In this document: piece by piece, positions 42,424-50,810 of the stretch
Layout: every line of letters begins with the position of its first letter
How positions within the stretch are numbered: position 1 is the first letter of the stretch
From: Runella defluvii
GTDB taxonomy: Bacteria; Bacteroidota; Bacteroidia; Cytophagales; Spirosomataceae
Length of the DNA stretch: 64,000 bases
Assembly: GCF_014195535.1 (NCBI RefSeq)
Contig: NZ_JACIBY010000020.1
Span: 41,746 to 105,745 of the forward strand
Reading direction: 5' to 3'
Program-made: the position numbers and the translations under genes
The notes under the pieces: model-generated
Database searches by the model: none
What the model was told of the DNA's origin: nothing
What the model saw: only the letters and a program-made list of their open reading frames with translations

Positions 42424-42444
42424 AATTATTTCCATTAGCAACTC

Positions 42445-42515
42445 ATTGATTATCAACAATGATTTACTTTTTGTTATTGCTTTACATTTTAGTAACTACT
42501 TGTATATCTAAAGCG
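42445..42515. promoter_or_regulatory. Third copy of the operator block, upstream of an alpha/beta hydrolase
   Basis: ATTGATTATCAACAATGATT, TACTTTTTGTTATTGCTTTA and TTTAGTAACTACTTG (core 42488-42500) match the other two blocks with more changes. The -7 region present in the other copies has diverged here. Confidence 0.75.
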
Positions 42516-42611
42516 ATACAAATAGATTTACCATCATTTAACAGGAATTGAATTTCTATCGAGCATAACAAAGTTTGGGAATTATCTAAAACTCATAATC
42601 GAAATTAACCA

Positions 42612-43451
42612 ATGGAATCTTTAGCATTAACCGCAACAACTCAATTTGCCACAATTGATGGTGAAAAAAGAGCATACCGTCAGTTTGGTACTGGTGAACA
42701 CCTTGTTTTAGTGAACAGATTTAGAGGTGTTTTAGACACTTGGGATCCACTTTTTTTAGACGGATTAGCGTCTCAAAATACAGTTACGATTTTCGACTAT
42801 TCGGGTATTGGTCTTTCGGAAGGCGAACTTCCTTTAAATACCATTGATGTAGCCAAAGAAATTATCCAACTCCTTGATTATTTGGGCATTCAACAGTTTA
42901 ATGTATTGGGTTGGTCGTATGGGGGTTTGGTTACTCAAAGTCTTATGTTTCAGTATCCCGACCGAGTATTGAAAACGGTTTTGGTGGGTACAAACCCTCC
43001 AGGAAATACTGAAACTCCAATTCAGCCTATCTTTTTTGAAAAAGCCTTGAAGCCTACCAACGATTTAGAAGACGAATATGTATTATTCTTTGAACCATCT
43101 TCTGAAAAAAGCAAACAATTGGCTCAGGCTTCGCACGAACGTATTGCCCAACGCTTAGACCGCAGTCTTATCCCTGCCACTCAGGACATTCTCCAACGAT
43201 ATTTTGCGGGTTCGATAGCTTTTAGAGAAGATAAAGCTAATTTTAGAGACCGTTATAAAACTTTACAAACGCCCGTCTTTGTGGTTTCGGGCGATAATGA
43301 TATAAGTTTTGCCGTTGAAAACTGGTTTCCGTTATTGAAAAATGCTCCAAGTATTCAACATATTATTTTGCACAATGCTGGGCATGGCCCTCAGCATCAA
43401 TATCCAACGTTGGTGAGTGCTTATATTAATTTATTCCTTCAGCAAGATTAA
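42612..43451 (+). CDS. Alpha/beta hydrolase
   Basis: The 279-residue cytosolic protein has IFDYSGIGLSEGELPL, nucleophile Ser in VLGWSYGGLVTQSLM, Asp in VSGDNDISFAVE and His in HNAGHGPQHQYP. The usual oxyanion HG motif is replaced by VNRFRGVLDTWDP, so oxyanion stabilisation differs from the haloperoxidase-type paralogue at 38363. The remaining fold is normal. It lies 112 bases behind an operator copy and 50 bases before the AraC gene, so AraC may be in the same operon. The substrate is unknown. Confidence 0.9.
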   Translation: MESLALTATTQFATIDGEKRAYRQFGTGEHLVLVNRFRGVLDTWDPLFLDGLASQNTVTIFDYSGIGLSEGELPLNTIDVAKEIIQLLDYLGIQQFNVLGWSYGGLVTQSLMFQYPDRVLKTVLVGTNPPGNTETPIQPIFFEKALKPTNDLEDEYVLFFEPSSEKSKQLAQASHERIAQRLDRSLIPATQDILQRYFAGSIAFREDKANFRDRYKTLQTPVFVVSGDNDISFAVENWFPLLKNAPSIQHIILHNAGHGPQHQYPTLVSAYINLFLQQD

Positions 43452-43501
43452 GTTTGAGTAGTGCGTATATTTTAATGAGTTAGCAATTTTTTCAAAACAC
43501 C

Positions 43502-44395
43502 ATGAAACATTACAAAACCCTTAGCGAGTTGCACCATGGCAATGGCTGGGCAATGCCCGAACACCCGCTTTTCAGTGTGGTTGGTTGCCAGTCGGGCTGT
43601 CCATTGGGCGACCGAGAGTTTACAAGTGATTGTTATATGATTGGTTTAAAAAAAATAAAATCGGGTGTAATTCTCTACGGCCGTACCCCTTACGACCATA
43701 CCAATGGCTCGATGATATTTGTAAAACCTCGGCAGATTATCGAAATGAAAAACCTGCAATTTGAAGAAAAAGGGTTTATGCTATTGATTCATGAGGATTA
43801 TTTGAATGGACACGAATTGCATCAGAGTATTGAAAAATACGGCTATTTTGATTACGAAGTCAATGAAGCCTTGCACCTTTCACCGAAGGAAGAGTTTATT
43901 ATGTGGGAACTACATGATAAAATCAAAACCGAATACGATAACAATCCAGACGAATATAGTCGTGAAATTATCATTAGCCATTTGGCATCCATACTCATGT
44001 ATGCTCAACGCTATTATAAGAGGCAGTTTATCAATCGTGCAGAATTAACAGGGAAGACAACTACCCGATTTAATGAACTCTTAAAAACCTATTTCAACAA
44101 TGGAGCATTAAAAGAAAATGGCCTTCCCTCTGTTAATAAATTAGCCGATGAGATGTTTTTGTCGCCCCGCTATCTCAGCGATTTATTGAAACAAGAAACG
44201 GGCAAAACAGCGATGGATTTAATACACATTTCATTGATTTCGGCAGCAAAACACCTTTTACATCAAGAACAAGGCGTAGCCGAAATTGCTTATGAATTGG
44301 GCTTTGAAAATCCTTCCTACTTCACCCGATTATTTAAAAAACAAACGGGAATAACTCCAGTAGAATTTAGGAAAATGAGCTTGAATCTCAATTAA
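43502..44395 (+). CDS. AraC-family transcriptional regulator
   Basis: The 297-residue protein has an N-terminal sensory domain of about 180 residues (cupin-like strands such as GMPEHPLFS in approximate form, and GVILYGRTPYDHTNGSMIF) and a C-terminal double helix-turn-helix: LPSVNKLADEMFLSPRYLSD and VAEIAYELGFENPSYFTRLF, ending KKQTGITPVEFRK. It is a likely controller of the redox cluster, and the paired promoter blocks A and B are good target candidates because AraC proteins bind spaced direct repeats near promoters. No ligand is predicted. Confidence 0.93.
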   Translation: MKHYKTLSELHHGNGWAMPEHPLFSVVGCQSGCPLGDREFTSDCYMIGLKKIKSGVILYGRTPYDHTNGSMIFVKPRQIIEMKNLQFEEKGFMLLIHEDYLNGHELHQSIEKYGYFDYEVNEALHLSPKEEFIMWELHDKIKTEYDNNPDEYSREIIISHLASILMYAQRYYKRQFINRAELTGKTTTRFNELLKTYFNNGALKENGLPSVNKLADEMFLSPRYLSDLLKQETGKTAMDLIHISLISAAKHLLHQEQGVAEIAYELGFENPSYFTRLFKKQTGITPVEFRKMSLNLN

Positions 44396-44401
44396 TGTTA
44401 A

Positions 44402-44734
44402 TTATGCGGTTGGCAATGCGAGGTACTCATTACCCCATTCTCTCATTTCTACCAATACTTTTCTGAGGGCTTTACCTTTCTCTGTCAACGAATACTCTAC
44501 TCGTGGGGGAACTTCGGCATAGACTTTCCGAATCACAAGACCATTGTCTTCTAATTGCTTGAGTTCTTTCACGAGCATACGGGTATTGATGCCCTCAATG
44601 CTTCTTTCCAACTCTTTAAAACGTTTGGTTTCGTATATCAGGGCAAAAATAATGGGTAAAGTCCACTTGCCACCAATTACGTCAGCAGTTCTGGTGATGG
44701 GACAGTCAGAAAAGTTGCATTTTTTTTCAGGCAT
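44402..44734 (-). CDS. HxlR-type winged-helix regulator
   Basis: The start is set at the ATG 44734, giving 110 residues from MPEKKCNFSDCPITRTADV; a TTG six codons upstream is less likely. IGGKWTLPIIFALIYETKRF, NTRMLVKELKQLEDNGLVIRK and VPPRVEYSLTEKGKALRKV are typical of HxlR. Two cysteines (C6 and C11) near the N-terminus are in the usual place of redox-sensing cysteines of this family. It is divergent from the crotonase gene across the AGTAGTAACTACT operator and convergent with the AraC gene. The remnant at 40184 is a broken copy of it. Confidence 0.93.
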   Translation of the reverse strand: MPEKKCNFSDCPITRTADVIGGKWTLPIIFALIYETKRFKELERSIEGINTRMLVKELKQLEDNGLVIRKVYAEVPPRVEYSLTEKGKALRKVLVEMREWGNEYLALPTA

Positions 44735-44744
44735 AAAAGTATTG

Positions 44745-44830
44745 ATTATCAATATTGATTTACTTTTTGTTATTACTTCACATAGTAGTAACTACTTGCA
44801 AAAGTAAAGCAATGGATTCTACTTTGCAAG
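44745..44830. promoter_or_regulatory. Operator block between hxlR and the crotonase gene
   Basis: It contains AGTAGTAACTACT (44784-44796), a perfect palindrome with 6-bp arms around one base, then CTACTTTGCAA near the start region. It is the best conserved of the three copies, next to the intact regulator. Confidence 0.8.
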
Positions 44831-44845
44831 AAAAAACGTAATACC

Positions 44846-45652
44846 ATGATTTTAACAACACAAAAAATAAGCGATAGTTACTGGAAAGTAATTATTAACA
44901 ATCCGCCAATCAATCTGTTTGGCCCAGAAATGTCAGAAGAATTGATCATACTGATGGATGAATTTGAAGCAGCCGAAAACCTAAAGGTTGTGGTTTTTGA
45001 AAGTGCAAACCCAGATTTCTTTATTGCTCACTTAGATGTCTTAAAAGCAACGGGCTTCCCAAAAGGGGCTGGAAAAACTGGACTTTCAAAATCGTGGCCA
45101 GACATTGCCAAACGTTTTGAACAAGCTCCATTTGTAAGTATTGCTTCTATTAGAGGTCGTGCAAGAGGTTTAGGAAGTGAATTTGCCCAAGCAATGGATA
45201 TGCGATTTGCAAGCAAAGAAAAAGCGATTTTTGGTCAGCCCGAAATTGGCTTCAGTATCTTCCCAGGTGGTGGCGGAATGGAACGATTACATTTATTGAC
45301 TGGCAAAGCAAAAGCATTGGAAATTATTTTGGGTGGAGATGACTTCGATGCCGAAACTGCCGCTGCTTACGGCTGGGTAAACCGTGCTATTGCCGACGGC
45401 GAATTGGACGCTTTTGTTGAAAATTTGGCTCAACGCATTGCGTCGTTTGATAAAAAAGTAATTGCTGAAATCAAATCTATCATCAATGAAAGAGCGGTAA
45501 ATCCTAAAAATGAACAGATCATGGATACCCAAACTCGTTTTTTTGAAGCCTTGGCACAACCAGAAGCGGCTATTAGAATGAAAAACCTGTTTGCTAAGGG
45601 TTTGCAGCAGAACAGCGATGCAGAATTGAATTTAGGTAAGCATTTGGTATAG
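44846..45652 (+). CDS. Enoyl-CoA hydratase/isomerase (crotonase) family protein
   Basis: The 268-residue protein has the crotonase core: WKVIINNPPINLFGPEM, FESANPDFFIAHLDV, ASIRGRARGLGSEFAQAMD (oxyanion-hole region) and FGQPEIGFSIFPGGGGMER. The second catalytic Glu of true hydratases appears replaced at the usual site in the GSEF/PGGGG region, so the reaction may not be hydration. It lies 50 bases from the operator shared with hxlR, and such hxlR-linked crotonases have been described in reactive-carbonyl responses. The actual substrate is unknown. Confidence 0.88.
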   Translation: MILTTQKISDSYWKVIINNPPINLFGPEMSEELIILMDEFEAAENLKVVVFESANPDFFIAHLDVLKATGFPKGAGKTGLSKSWPDIAKRFEQAPFVSIASIRGRARGLGSEFAQAMDMRFASKEKAIFGQPEIGFSIFPGGGGMERLHLLTGKAKALEIILGGDDFDAETAAAYGWVNRAIADGELDAFVENLAQRIASFDKKVIAEIKSIINERAVNPKNEQIMDTQTRFFEALAQPEAAIRMKNLFAKGLQQNSDAELNLGKHLV

Positions 45653-45718
45653 CGAAAGTCATTTTCAGTAGCATATCTCCTGATTATCAATTACTTATAT
45701 ATTCATAATTACTCTCAC

Positions 45719-45752
45719 AAAAAGGTTTTCTACTTGAATAGAAAACCTTTTT
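45719..45752 (+). terminator. Terminator after the crotonase gene
   Basis: AAAAAGGTTTTCTA and TAGAAAACCTTTTT form a perfect 14-bp stem with a 6-base loop. Confidence 0.9.
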
Positions 45753-45795
45753 GTCTGTCCGATGTAGGTTACCAAAAATTATTTTTACAAAAAAA

Positions 45796-45809
45796 ACAGA
45801 CAAGTCTGT
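45796..45809. promoter_or_regulatory. TetR operator 1
   Basis: ACAGAC-AA-GTCTGT, upstream of the tetR gene. The same arms, with TG in the middle, lie at 46410-46423 before the next transcription unit. Confidence 0.85.
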
Positions 45810-45830
45810 ACATTTTTTAAAAAATACTAT

Positions 45831-45838
45831 TACCTTTG
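45831..45838 (+). promoter_or_regulatory. -7 element of the tetR gene
   Basis: TACCTTTG matches TAnnTTTG; it is 21 bases after operator 1 and 21 bases before the ATG at 45860, so repressor at operator 1 would overlap polymerase. Confidence 0.7.
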
Positions 45839-45859
45839 TTGTGTTAATGAACGAGAACA

Positions 45860-46390
45860 ATGGACACCAAAAAAAATATTGAAAATACAGCCGCACGGTT
45901 ATTTTATGAACAAGGCTACAATTCGACGGGAATCAATCAAATTATTGCCGAAGCAGGTGTTGCCAAAGCCAGTTTGTACGCTCATTTCCCCTCGAAAATA
46001 GACATTCTGAAAAAGTATTTACAAAATACTTCCGAAAGCTCAATCGAGTTTTTTCGTAGTATAGTTGAGCAAAAACAGACGCCAAAAGACAAAGTATTGG
46101 GTGTTTTTGATTCTTTGCTCACCTTTTCTAATGAAACGAGCTTCAACGGTTGCCAATTTTTAAACATTGCCGCTGAGATTCCCCAATCTAACGAAGATGT
46201 ACTTGCCTTGATTCAAGGGCATAAAAATAAAATTCGTCAGTTATTCGTCGAAATTCTTGAACCAATCAATAAAGAACATTTAGCGAATCAGTTATACATT
46301 CTTTTTGAAGGGGCTTTGGCAAGTAGCAAGGTCTTCAAAGACAAATGGACACTTGAGACAACCCGCAAAATCGTCGAGCAGTTAATCTGA
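45860..46390 (+). CDS. TetR family repressor
   Basis: The 176-residue protein has the TetR helix-turn-helix GYNSTGINQIIAEAGVAKASL in parts, then YAHFPSKIDILKKYL, within residues 15-55; the rest is helical. The neighbouring DNA holds two identical-arm palindromes, one before its own gene and one before the small-protein/flavin-protein unit downstream, so it very likely represses itself and that unit. Similar TetR proteins respond to small electrophiles or drugs. The ligand is unknown. Confidence 0.94.
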   Translation: MDTKKNIENTAARLFYEQGYNSTGINQIIAEAGVAKASLYAHFPSKIDILKKYLQNTSESSIEFFRSIVEQKQTPKDKVLGVFDSLLTFSNETSFNGCQFLNIAAEIPQSNEDVLALIQGHKNKIRQLFVEILEPINKEHLANQLYILFEGALASSKVFKDKWTLETTRKIVEQLI

Positions 46391-46409
46391 TTTTTTTGAC
46401 TCCAAATAG

Positions 46410-46423
46410 ACAGACTGGTCTGT
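46410..46423. promoter_or_regulatory. TetR operator 2
   Basis: ACAGAC-TG-GTCTGT, 42 bases before the small ORF at 46466. Arms are identical to operator 1. Confidence 0.85.
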
Positions 46424-46465
46424 ATTTGAAAATAATTCAAACAAAACCTTTTAAAAACGAAAACA

Positions 46466-46639
46466 ATGGAAACGAAAGAAACAACCTTCAAAAAATTGGA
46501 CTTAGCAACATTATTAGCCACTCAGCCCAAACCAGTACAGCTTAATGACGAAAACGAAGTAGTGATTCAGGATGAATGTGGCGATACACTATGGGATCGG
46601 GTGTTGGCCCAATACGAAACCGAACAAACCGATAAATAA
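46466..46639 (+). CDS. 57-residue small protein
   Basis: An ATG at 46466 opens 57 codons to a TAA at 46637-46639, between TetR operator 2 and the flavin-protein gene. It starts METKETTFKKLDLATLLATQ and ends DECGDTLWDRVLAQYETEQ; it is acidic and hydrophilic with one cysteine. I do not recognise a family. It stops 8 bases before the next ATG, in an operon-like arrangement, and its codon use looks natural. A partner or small regulator of the following enzyme is possible. Confidence 0.7.
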   Translation: METKETTFKKLDLATLLATQPKPVQLNDENEVVIQDECGDTLWDRVLAQYETEQTDK

Positions 46640-46647
46640 CAGCAATC

Positions 46648-47277
46648 ATGGCAAAGAATTTCGCAGAAATTGGTTTTAGCTCGGCAGCCAAAAAACTACA
46701 AGAAAAAGTAGGTAGCCGAGCCACTTATGCCCGTATGGAAGCCCAAACTACTTACAACGGCATGAGCAAATTTGAGCAAAGCTTCATTGCTCAGCGTGAC
46801 AGTTTTTACATGGCTACTTCGGGCGAAAATGGGTTTCCCTATATCCAACACCGAGGAGGGCCAAAAGGCTTTTTAAAAGTATTGGATGCCAATCGGCTGG
46901 GCTTCATTGACTTCAAAGGCAATATGCAATACATTACGGTGGGGAATCTGGCTACCAATAATAAAGTGTCGCTTTTTCTAGTCGATTATCCCAACAAAAG
47001 ACGCTTGAAACTCTATGCCACCGCCGAGGTAGTGGAGTTGAAAGACAACCCTGAATTGCACCAGTTGCTTGATTTGGAAGGGTATAAATTTCGTCCCGAG
47101 CGTATGATGGTTTTCCATGTGGAAGCCTACGATTGGAATTGTCCACAGCATATTACGCCACGATTTACCGTTGAGGAAATAGAGGAAGTGCTAAAGCCTC
47201 AATACGAACACATTAAAAATTTAGAAGCCGAAATTGCCGAGCTAAAAGAGAAGTTGGGGCAACCTATTGCAAACTAA
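46648..47277 (+). CDS. Pyridoxamine 5'-phosphate oxidase-like flavin-binding protein
   Basis: The 209-residue protein has the split-barrel FMN-binding pattern of the PNPOx-like family: FIAQRDSFYMATSGENGFPY, HRGGPKGFLKVLDANRLGF and VSLFLVDYPNKRRLKLYATA. The C-terminus (about 175-205) is a coiled-coil-like helix (HIKNLEAEIAELKEKL). Such proteins bind FMN or F420 and are often controlled by TetR regulators in detoxification loci. It follows the small protein by 8 bases and is probably repressed by the TetR via operator 2. The reaction is unknown. Confidence 0.9.
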   Translation: MAKNFAEIGFSSAAKKLQEKVGSRATYARMEAQTTYNGMSKFEQSFIAQRDSFYMATSGENGFPYIQHRGGPKGFLKVLDANRLGFIDFKGNMQYITVGNLATNNKVSLFLVDYPNKRRLKLYATAEVVELKDNPELHQLLDLEGYKFRPERMMVFHVEAYDWNCPQHITPRFTVEEIEEVLKPQYEHIKNLEAEIAELKEKLGQPIAN

Positions 47278-47310
47278 TTGGGGGCAACCAAATGCCCCCA
47301 ATTAATTGTT
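47276..47310. terminator. Bidirectional terminator between island and glmS
   Basis: AATTGGGGGCA and TGCCCCCAATT form a perfect 11-bp stem with a 6-base loop and a T run on the plus strand, between convergent genes. Confidence 0.9.
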
Positions 47311-47312
47311 TT

Positions 47313-49151
47313 TTACTCCACCGTCACCGATTTAGCCAAGTTACGGGGTTGGTCCACGTTGCGACCGCGCATCACAGCGATGTAATATGACAGTAATTGC
47401 AACGGAATCGACGACAAAAGTGGCATCAAGATTTCGTGCGTTTTGGGGATTTCAATCACAAAATCCACCATGCTATGAATCAACGAGTCGCCTTCAGTCA
47501 CAATCGCAATGACGCGACCTTTCCGCGCTTTTACTTCCTGAATGTTCGACACCACTTTTTCGTACGAGCTGTCTTTGGTTGCAATAAATACCACAGGCAT
47601 GTCTTCGTCGATGAGCGCAATCGGGCCGTGTTTCATTTCAGCCGCTGGGTAGCCCTCTGCATGGATGTAGGAGATTTCTTTGAGTTTCAACGCTCCTTCT
47701 AGCGCCACAGGAAAGTTTAGGCCGCGTCCCAAATAAATAAAATTGCGCGCGTAGGTAAAGATAAAAGCAATCTCTTTGATTTTGTCGGCGGCCTTCAGCA
47801 CTTGCTCTACCTTACGCGGAATGTTTTCCAATTCAATCAATAACTGACGATACAATCCTTCCGAAATGGTACCTCGTTTTTTGGCCACTGCAATCGCCAT
47901 TTGGGTAAGTACCGTTACTTGTGCTGTGAAAGCTTTTGTGCTTGCTACTCCAATTTCAGGCCCTGCGTGGGTATAGGCGCCCGCGTGGGTTTCGCGCGCT
48001 ATCGACGAACCGACGACGTTGCAAACGCCGAAAATGGTGGCTCCTTTGGATTTAGCCAATTGAATCGCCGCCAACGTATCAGCCGTTTCTCCCGACTGTG
48101 AAATCGCAATCACAAAGTCTTTCTCACGAATAATCGGGTTTCGGTACCGAAACTCTGAGGCGTATTCAACTTCTACGGGAATGCGGGCCAGTTCTTCAAA
48201 AATATATTCGGCCACCAGCCCCGCGTGCCACGATGTACCACAGCCTACGATGATGATTCGCTTGGCGTCGGCCAATTTACCCATGTACTCGCTCAAGCCT
48301 CCCAGTTGTAAGCTACCTTCTTCGCTGTTTACGCGTCCGCGCATACTGTCTGCAATTGAGCGCGGTTGCTCAAAAATTTCTTTCAGCATAAAATGGTCAT
48401 AGCCGCCTTTTTCGATGGCTTCTAGCTCCATCTCAAGTTTCTGGACGTAAGGAAGTTGGCGCTCGTTTTCGAGATTGACAATTTTTAGCTCATTATTACG
48501 CACCAACGCAATTTGGTTATCGTCCAAATACACGACGTCTTTGGTATATTCAATAATGGGCGTCGCGTCTGAGGCAAAGAAAAACTCGTCCTCTCCTACC
48601 CCAATCACCAAAGGACTACTTTTACGCGCCGCAATCAGCTGCGTAGGTTCATCTTCCGTCATCACCACAATAGCATAAGCTCCTACCACTTCTTGCAAGG
48701 CCAAGCGTACGGCTTCTACGAGCGTACAATTCAACTCTGACTGAATATCTTCAATAAAGTGAATCAGCACCTCCGAGTCGGTTTCGGAGCGAAATTCATG
48801 CCCTTTTTGCAGCAATTTTTGTTTAATGGTGGCGTAGTTCTCAATAATTCCGTTGTGGATAATCGCCAATTTTTTGTGGTTCGAATAATGCGGGTGCGCA
48901 TTTCGGTCGTTGGGTTCGCCATGTGTGGCCCAGCGCGTGTGACCAATGCCAATGCAAGCCGTCGTATCTTTTGATTTTAACTCCTCTTCCAGCGCCACGA
49001 CCTTGCCTTTCTTTTTATAAATATTCAAACCGCTTTTGTTCAAAAGCGCGATTCCTGCACTGTCGTACCCACGGTATTCCAGTCGTTTTAAGCCTTTAAT
49101 AATGATGGGACAGGCTTCTTGATGTCCGACGTATGCTACGATTCCACACAT
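47313..49151 (-). CDS. glmS: Glutamine-fructose-6-phosphate aminotransferase (isomerising)
   Basis: The 612-residue enzyme has catalytic C2 in MCGIVAYVGHQEACPI, the glutaminase loop IGHTRWATHGEPND, and two SIS domains (GCGTSWHAGLVAEYI, SQSGETADTLAAI, YLGRGLNFPVALEGALKLKE). It ends with the usual QPRNLAKSVTVE. It makes glucosamine-6-phosphate for peptidoglycan and lipopolysaccharide. In several Bacteroidota it neighbours DUF4270 and a short glycogen-synthase-like gene, exactly as here. No glmS ribozyme is expected or seen. Confidence 0.98.
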   Translation of the reverse strand: MCGIVAYVGHQEACPIIIKGLKRLEYRGYDSAGIALLNKSGLNIYKKKGKVVALEEELKSKDTTACIGIGHTRWATHGEPNDRNAHPHYSNHKKLAIIHNGIIENYATIKQKLLQKGHEFRSETDSEVLIHFIEDIQSELNCTLVEAVRLALQEVVGAYAIVVMTEDEPTQLIAARKSSPLVIGVGEDEFFFASDATPIIEYTKDVVYLDDNQIALVRNNELKIVNLENERQLPYVQKLEMELEAIEKGGYDHFMLKEIFEQPRSIADSMRGRVNSEEGSLQLGGLSEYMGKLADAKRIIIVGCGTSWHAGLVAEYIFEELARIPVEVEYASEFRYRNPIIREKDFVIAISQSGETADTLAAIQLAKSKGATIFGVCNVVGSSIARETHAGAYTHAGPEIGVASTKAFTAQVTVLTQMAIAVAKKRGTISEGLYRQLLIELENIPRKVEQVLKAADKIKEIAFIFTYARNFIYLGRGLNFPVALEGALKLKEISYIHAEGYPAAEMKHGPIALIDEDMPVVFIATKDSSYEKVVSNIQEVKARKGRVIAIVTEGDSLIHSMVDFVIEIPKTHEILMPLLSSIPLQLLSYYIAVMRGRNVDQPRNLAKSVTVE

Positions 49152-49301
49152 ACAGATTGATGTTTAAGGTGAGTTGAACTTTGGGAAAGTTTTTAAAAAA
49201 AATTATCAAACGTTTTATGGCTAAAAACTTTTTTAAAAAACTTGGTTTTATCCTATCAAAGTTAACAAAAAACCTTAAAAGTCAAGAAATATTACAAAAA
49301 C

Positions 49302-49336
49302 AAAACGCGCAAAGGAGCACCTCCCTTGCGCGTTTT
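49302..49336 (-). terminator. Terminator of the DUF4270/glycogen-synthase-like operon
   Basis: AAAACGCGCAAAGGAG pairs with CTCCCTTGCGCGTTTT (one mismatch). It separates this operon from glmS downstream, 26 bases past the stop at 49362. Confidence 0.82.
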
Positions 49337-49361
49337 GCGTATGCTGTATTTCGCTTTGTTC

Positions 49362-50810
49362 TTACTGAGCCGTTGTGTAAAACAACATCAATTTGATGTT
49401 TTCTTTACTTGGATTAATCGTCAAGCGATCCAGTTTATTGTTCATTAGCGGATAGTAGTTCTTCACAGGCTGCCCACTGGTTGAGTACGACTGCACATCT
49501 AAGGCATTGCTAATTGGCATTAATAATAACCCTGGATTTTTCTTAAAGCCCACGGCCAATGCTTGCAAATAGGTCGTTAAGATAAAGTTATAATTGCGCG
49601 TTTTGGTCGAGTAAACTACCACTTGTGGCAAAATATAGCTCTGGAAAGTAGTGGCATCCATCGGCACTAAAAGCTCCGTATCACCTTTGGTTCTCAGCAA
49701 GCGGTTAGAAGCATCCGTTTCTGCCAATGCCAACCCAATTGGCAAGGTATAGATGGAGTTCGTCCCCTCAGGCCAAGTGGGAGTAATCAATAGCTCAGCG
49801 CGGTTAATGGCAATTCCTTTTTGTTTGAACAATTCTTGCAAATAAGGAATCTCAAGCTTTGTTACAATCCCAAGGGCGTCTTGAATGTAGTTCAACCCGC
49901 CTGTTTCGCTGGCAGCAAGAGGTTTTAGCGGTTGAATTTTGCTCAACGCAGTCCCTTGGCGATCAGCCTCTACGTGATTAAAACGCTTATTGATAAAAAA
50001 CGTTTTCACCAACGCGATGGTATCGGCAGTATTGTGATAAAACAAGTTCAGCGTAATTCCAGTCGATTGGGGGGAAATTCCAATCACAGAAGCATTGGTA
50101 GCGGCAGGAACAAACGTCAACCCCTTGATTGTCTGGGTAAACTTTGCGATGGTACTAGCCTCTGGCTTACCGTTCAAAGCAAAGATTTCTTGTCCAAACG
50201 CATCTGGCAGTCGCATTGTTACCAACGACGACGTTCTTGGTGTTGGGTTAAACGTATGACTTACCAACGGTGTTGACGAATAAGGCATTGTACTGTTGTT
50301 GTAGTACATCTTACTCGTCAGGAGCGTGTCTGTCAAACGGTGAACTGCCATCTGAAACGGCTTGAGCGTATCCCCGTAATAATAATTGTAAGACAAGCTA
50401 ATAGACACCGAATCAAAGGCATACACGTTGGTATTGGTCGTTCCATCCGCGTTCAAGTTCAAATTAAGTGTACTTGTAAACTCAACAAATGACTGCGCTT
50501 TTACCTTTCCAAAAATGGGGTCATTGTAAACACCCACCAATATTCGTTGGGCATTTGAGGTGCGCACCGAGTCTAGTAGCACAGTACTGCTACGTACTGT
50601 CAGGGTATCGACAAACTTAACATCGGCAATTACTTCGGGCGGAAGTCCAATTTCTTTAGGAGCTTCGCACGACATCAAGGCCAAAACCAATAAGGTGAGG
50701 GTGCTTAGGCTAAGTTTAGCCAGCCAATTCGTTGTAAAGGTTGTAATACGTCTCGGTAAAGTTTTCGTCTTCTTCGACCAGTTCCAACTTGCGTTCGGGC
50801 AATTCATCAA
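49362..50810 (-). CDS. DUF4270 family lipoprotein
   Basis: The 482-codon frame from 50810 overlaps the upstream gene by 95 bases; the lipoprotein signal is LALMSCEAPKEIG at about residues 43-55, so a non-ATG start nearer to it (for example the CTG of LAKLSLSTLTLL) is quite possible. The DUF4270 landmarks are VDTLTVRSSTVLLDSVRTS, RILVGVYNDPIFGKVKAQSF and RAELLITPTW. These are outer-surface lipoproteins of unknown function. The family regularly sits between a glycogen-synthase-like gene and glmS in Bacteroidota, which suggests a link to cell-surface polysaccharide. The start is the main uncertainty. Confidence 0.85.
   Translation of the reverse strand: MMNCPNASWNWSKKTKTLPRRITTFTTNWLAKLSLSTLTLLVLALMSCEAPKEIGLPPEVIADVKFVDTLTVRSSTVLLDSVRTSNAQRILVGVYNDPIFGKVKAQSFVEFTSTLNLNLNADGTTNTNVYAFDSVSISLSYNYYYGDTLKPFQMAVHRLTDTLLTSKMYYNNSTMPYSSTPLVSHTFNPTPRTSSLVTMRLPDAFGQEIFALNGKPEASTIAKFTQTIKGLTFVPAATNASVIGISPQSTGITLNLFYHNTADTIALVKTFFINKRFNHVEADRQGTALSKIQPLKPLAASETGGLNYIQDALGIVTKLEIPYLQELFKQKGIAINRAELLITPTWPEGTNSIYTLPIGLALAETDASNRLLRTKGDTELLVPMDATTFQSYILPQVVVYSTKTRNYNFILTTYLQALAVGFKKNPGLLLMPISNALDVQSYSTSGQPVKNYYPLMNNKLDRLTINPSKENIKLMLFYTTAQ

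Noticed and set aside
47313..49360. Possible glmS ribozyme near glmS
   Set aside because: No glmS ribozyme core was recognised upstream, and these are mainly known from Gram-positive bacteria.
49181..49396. 71-codon plus-strand frame between glmS and DUF4270
   Set aside because: It runs across a terminator into the antisense of DUF4270 and consists mostly of Lys/Leu/Phe from A/T-rich spacer.
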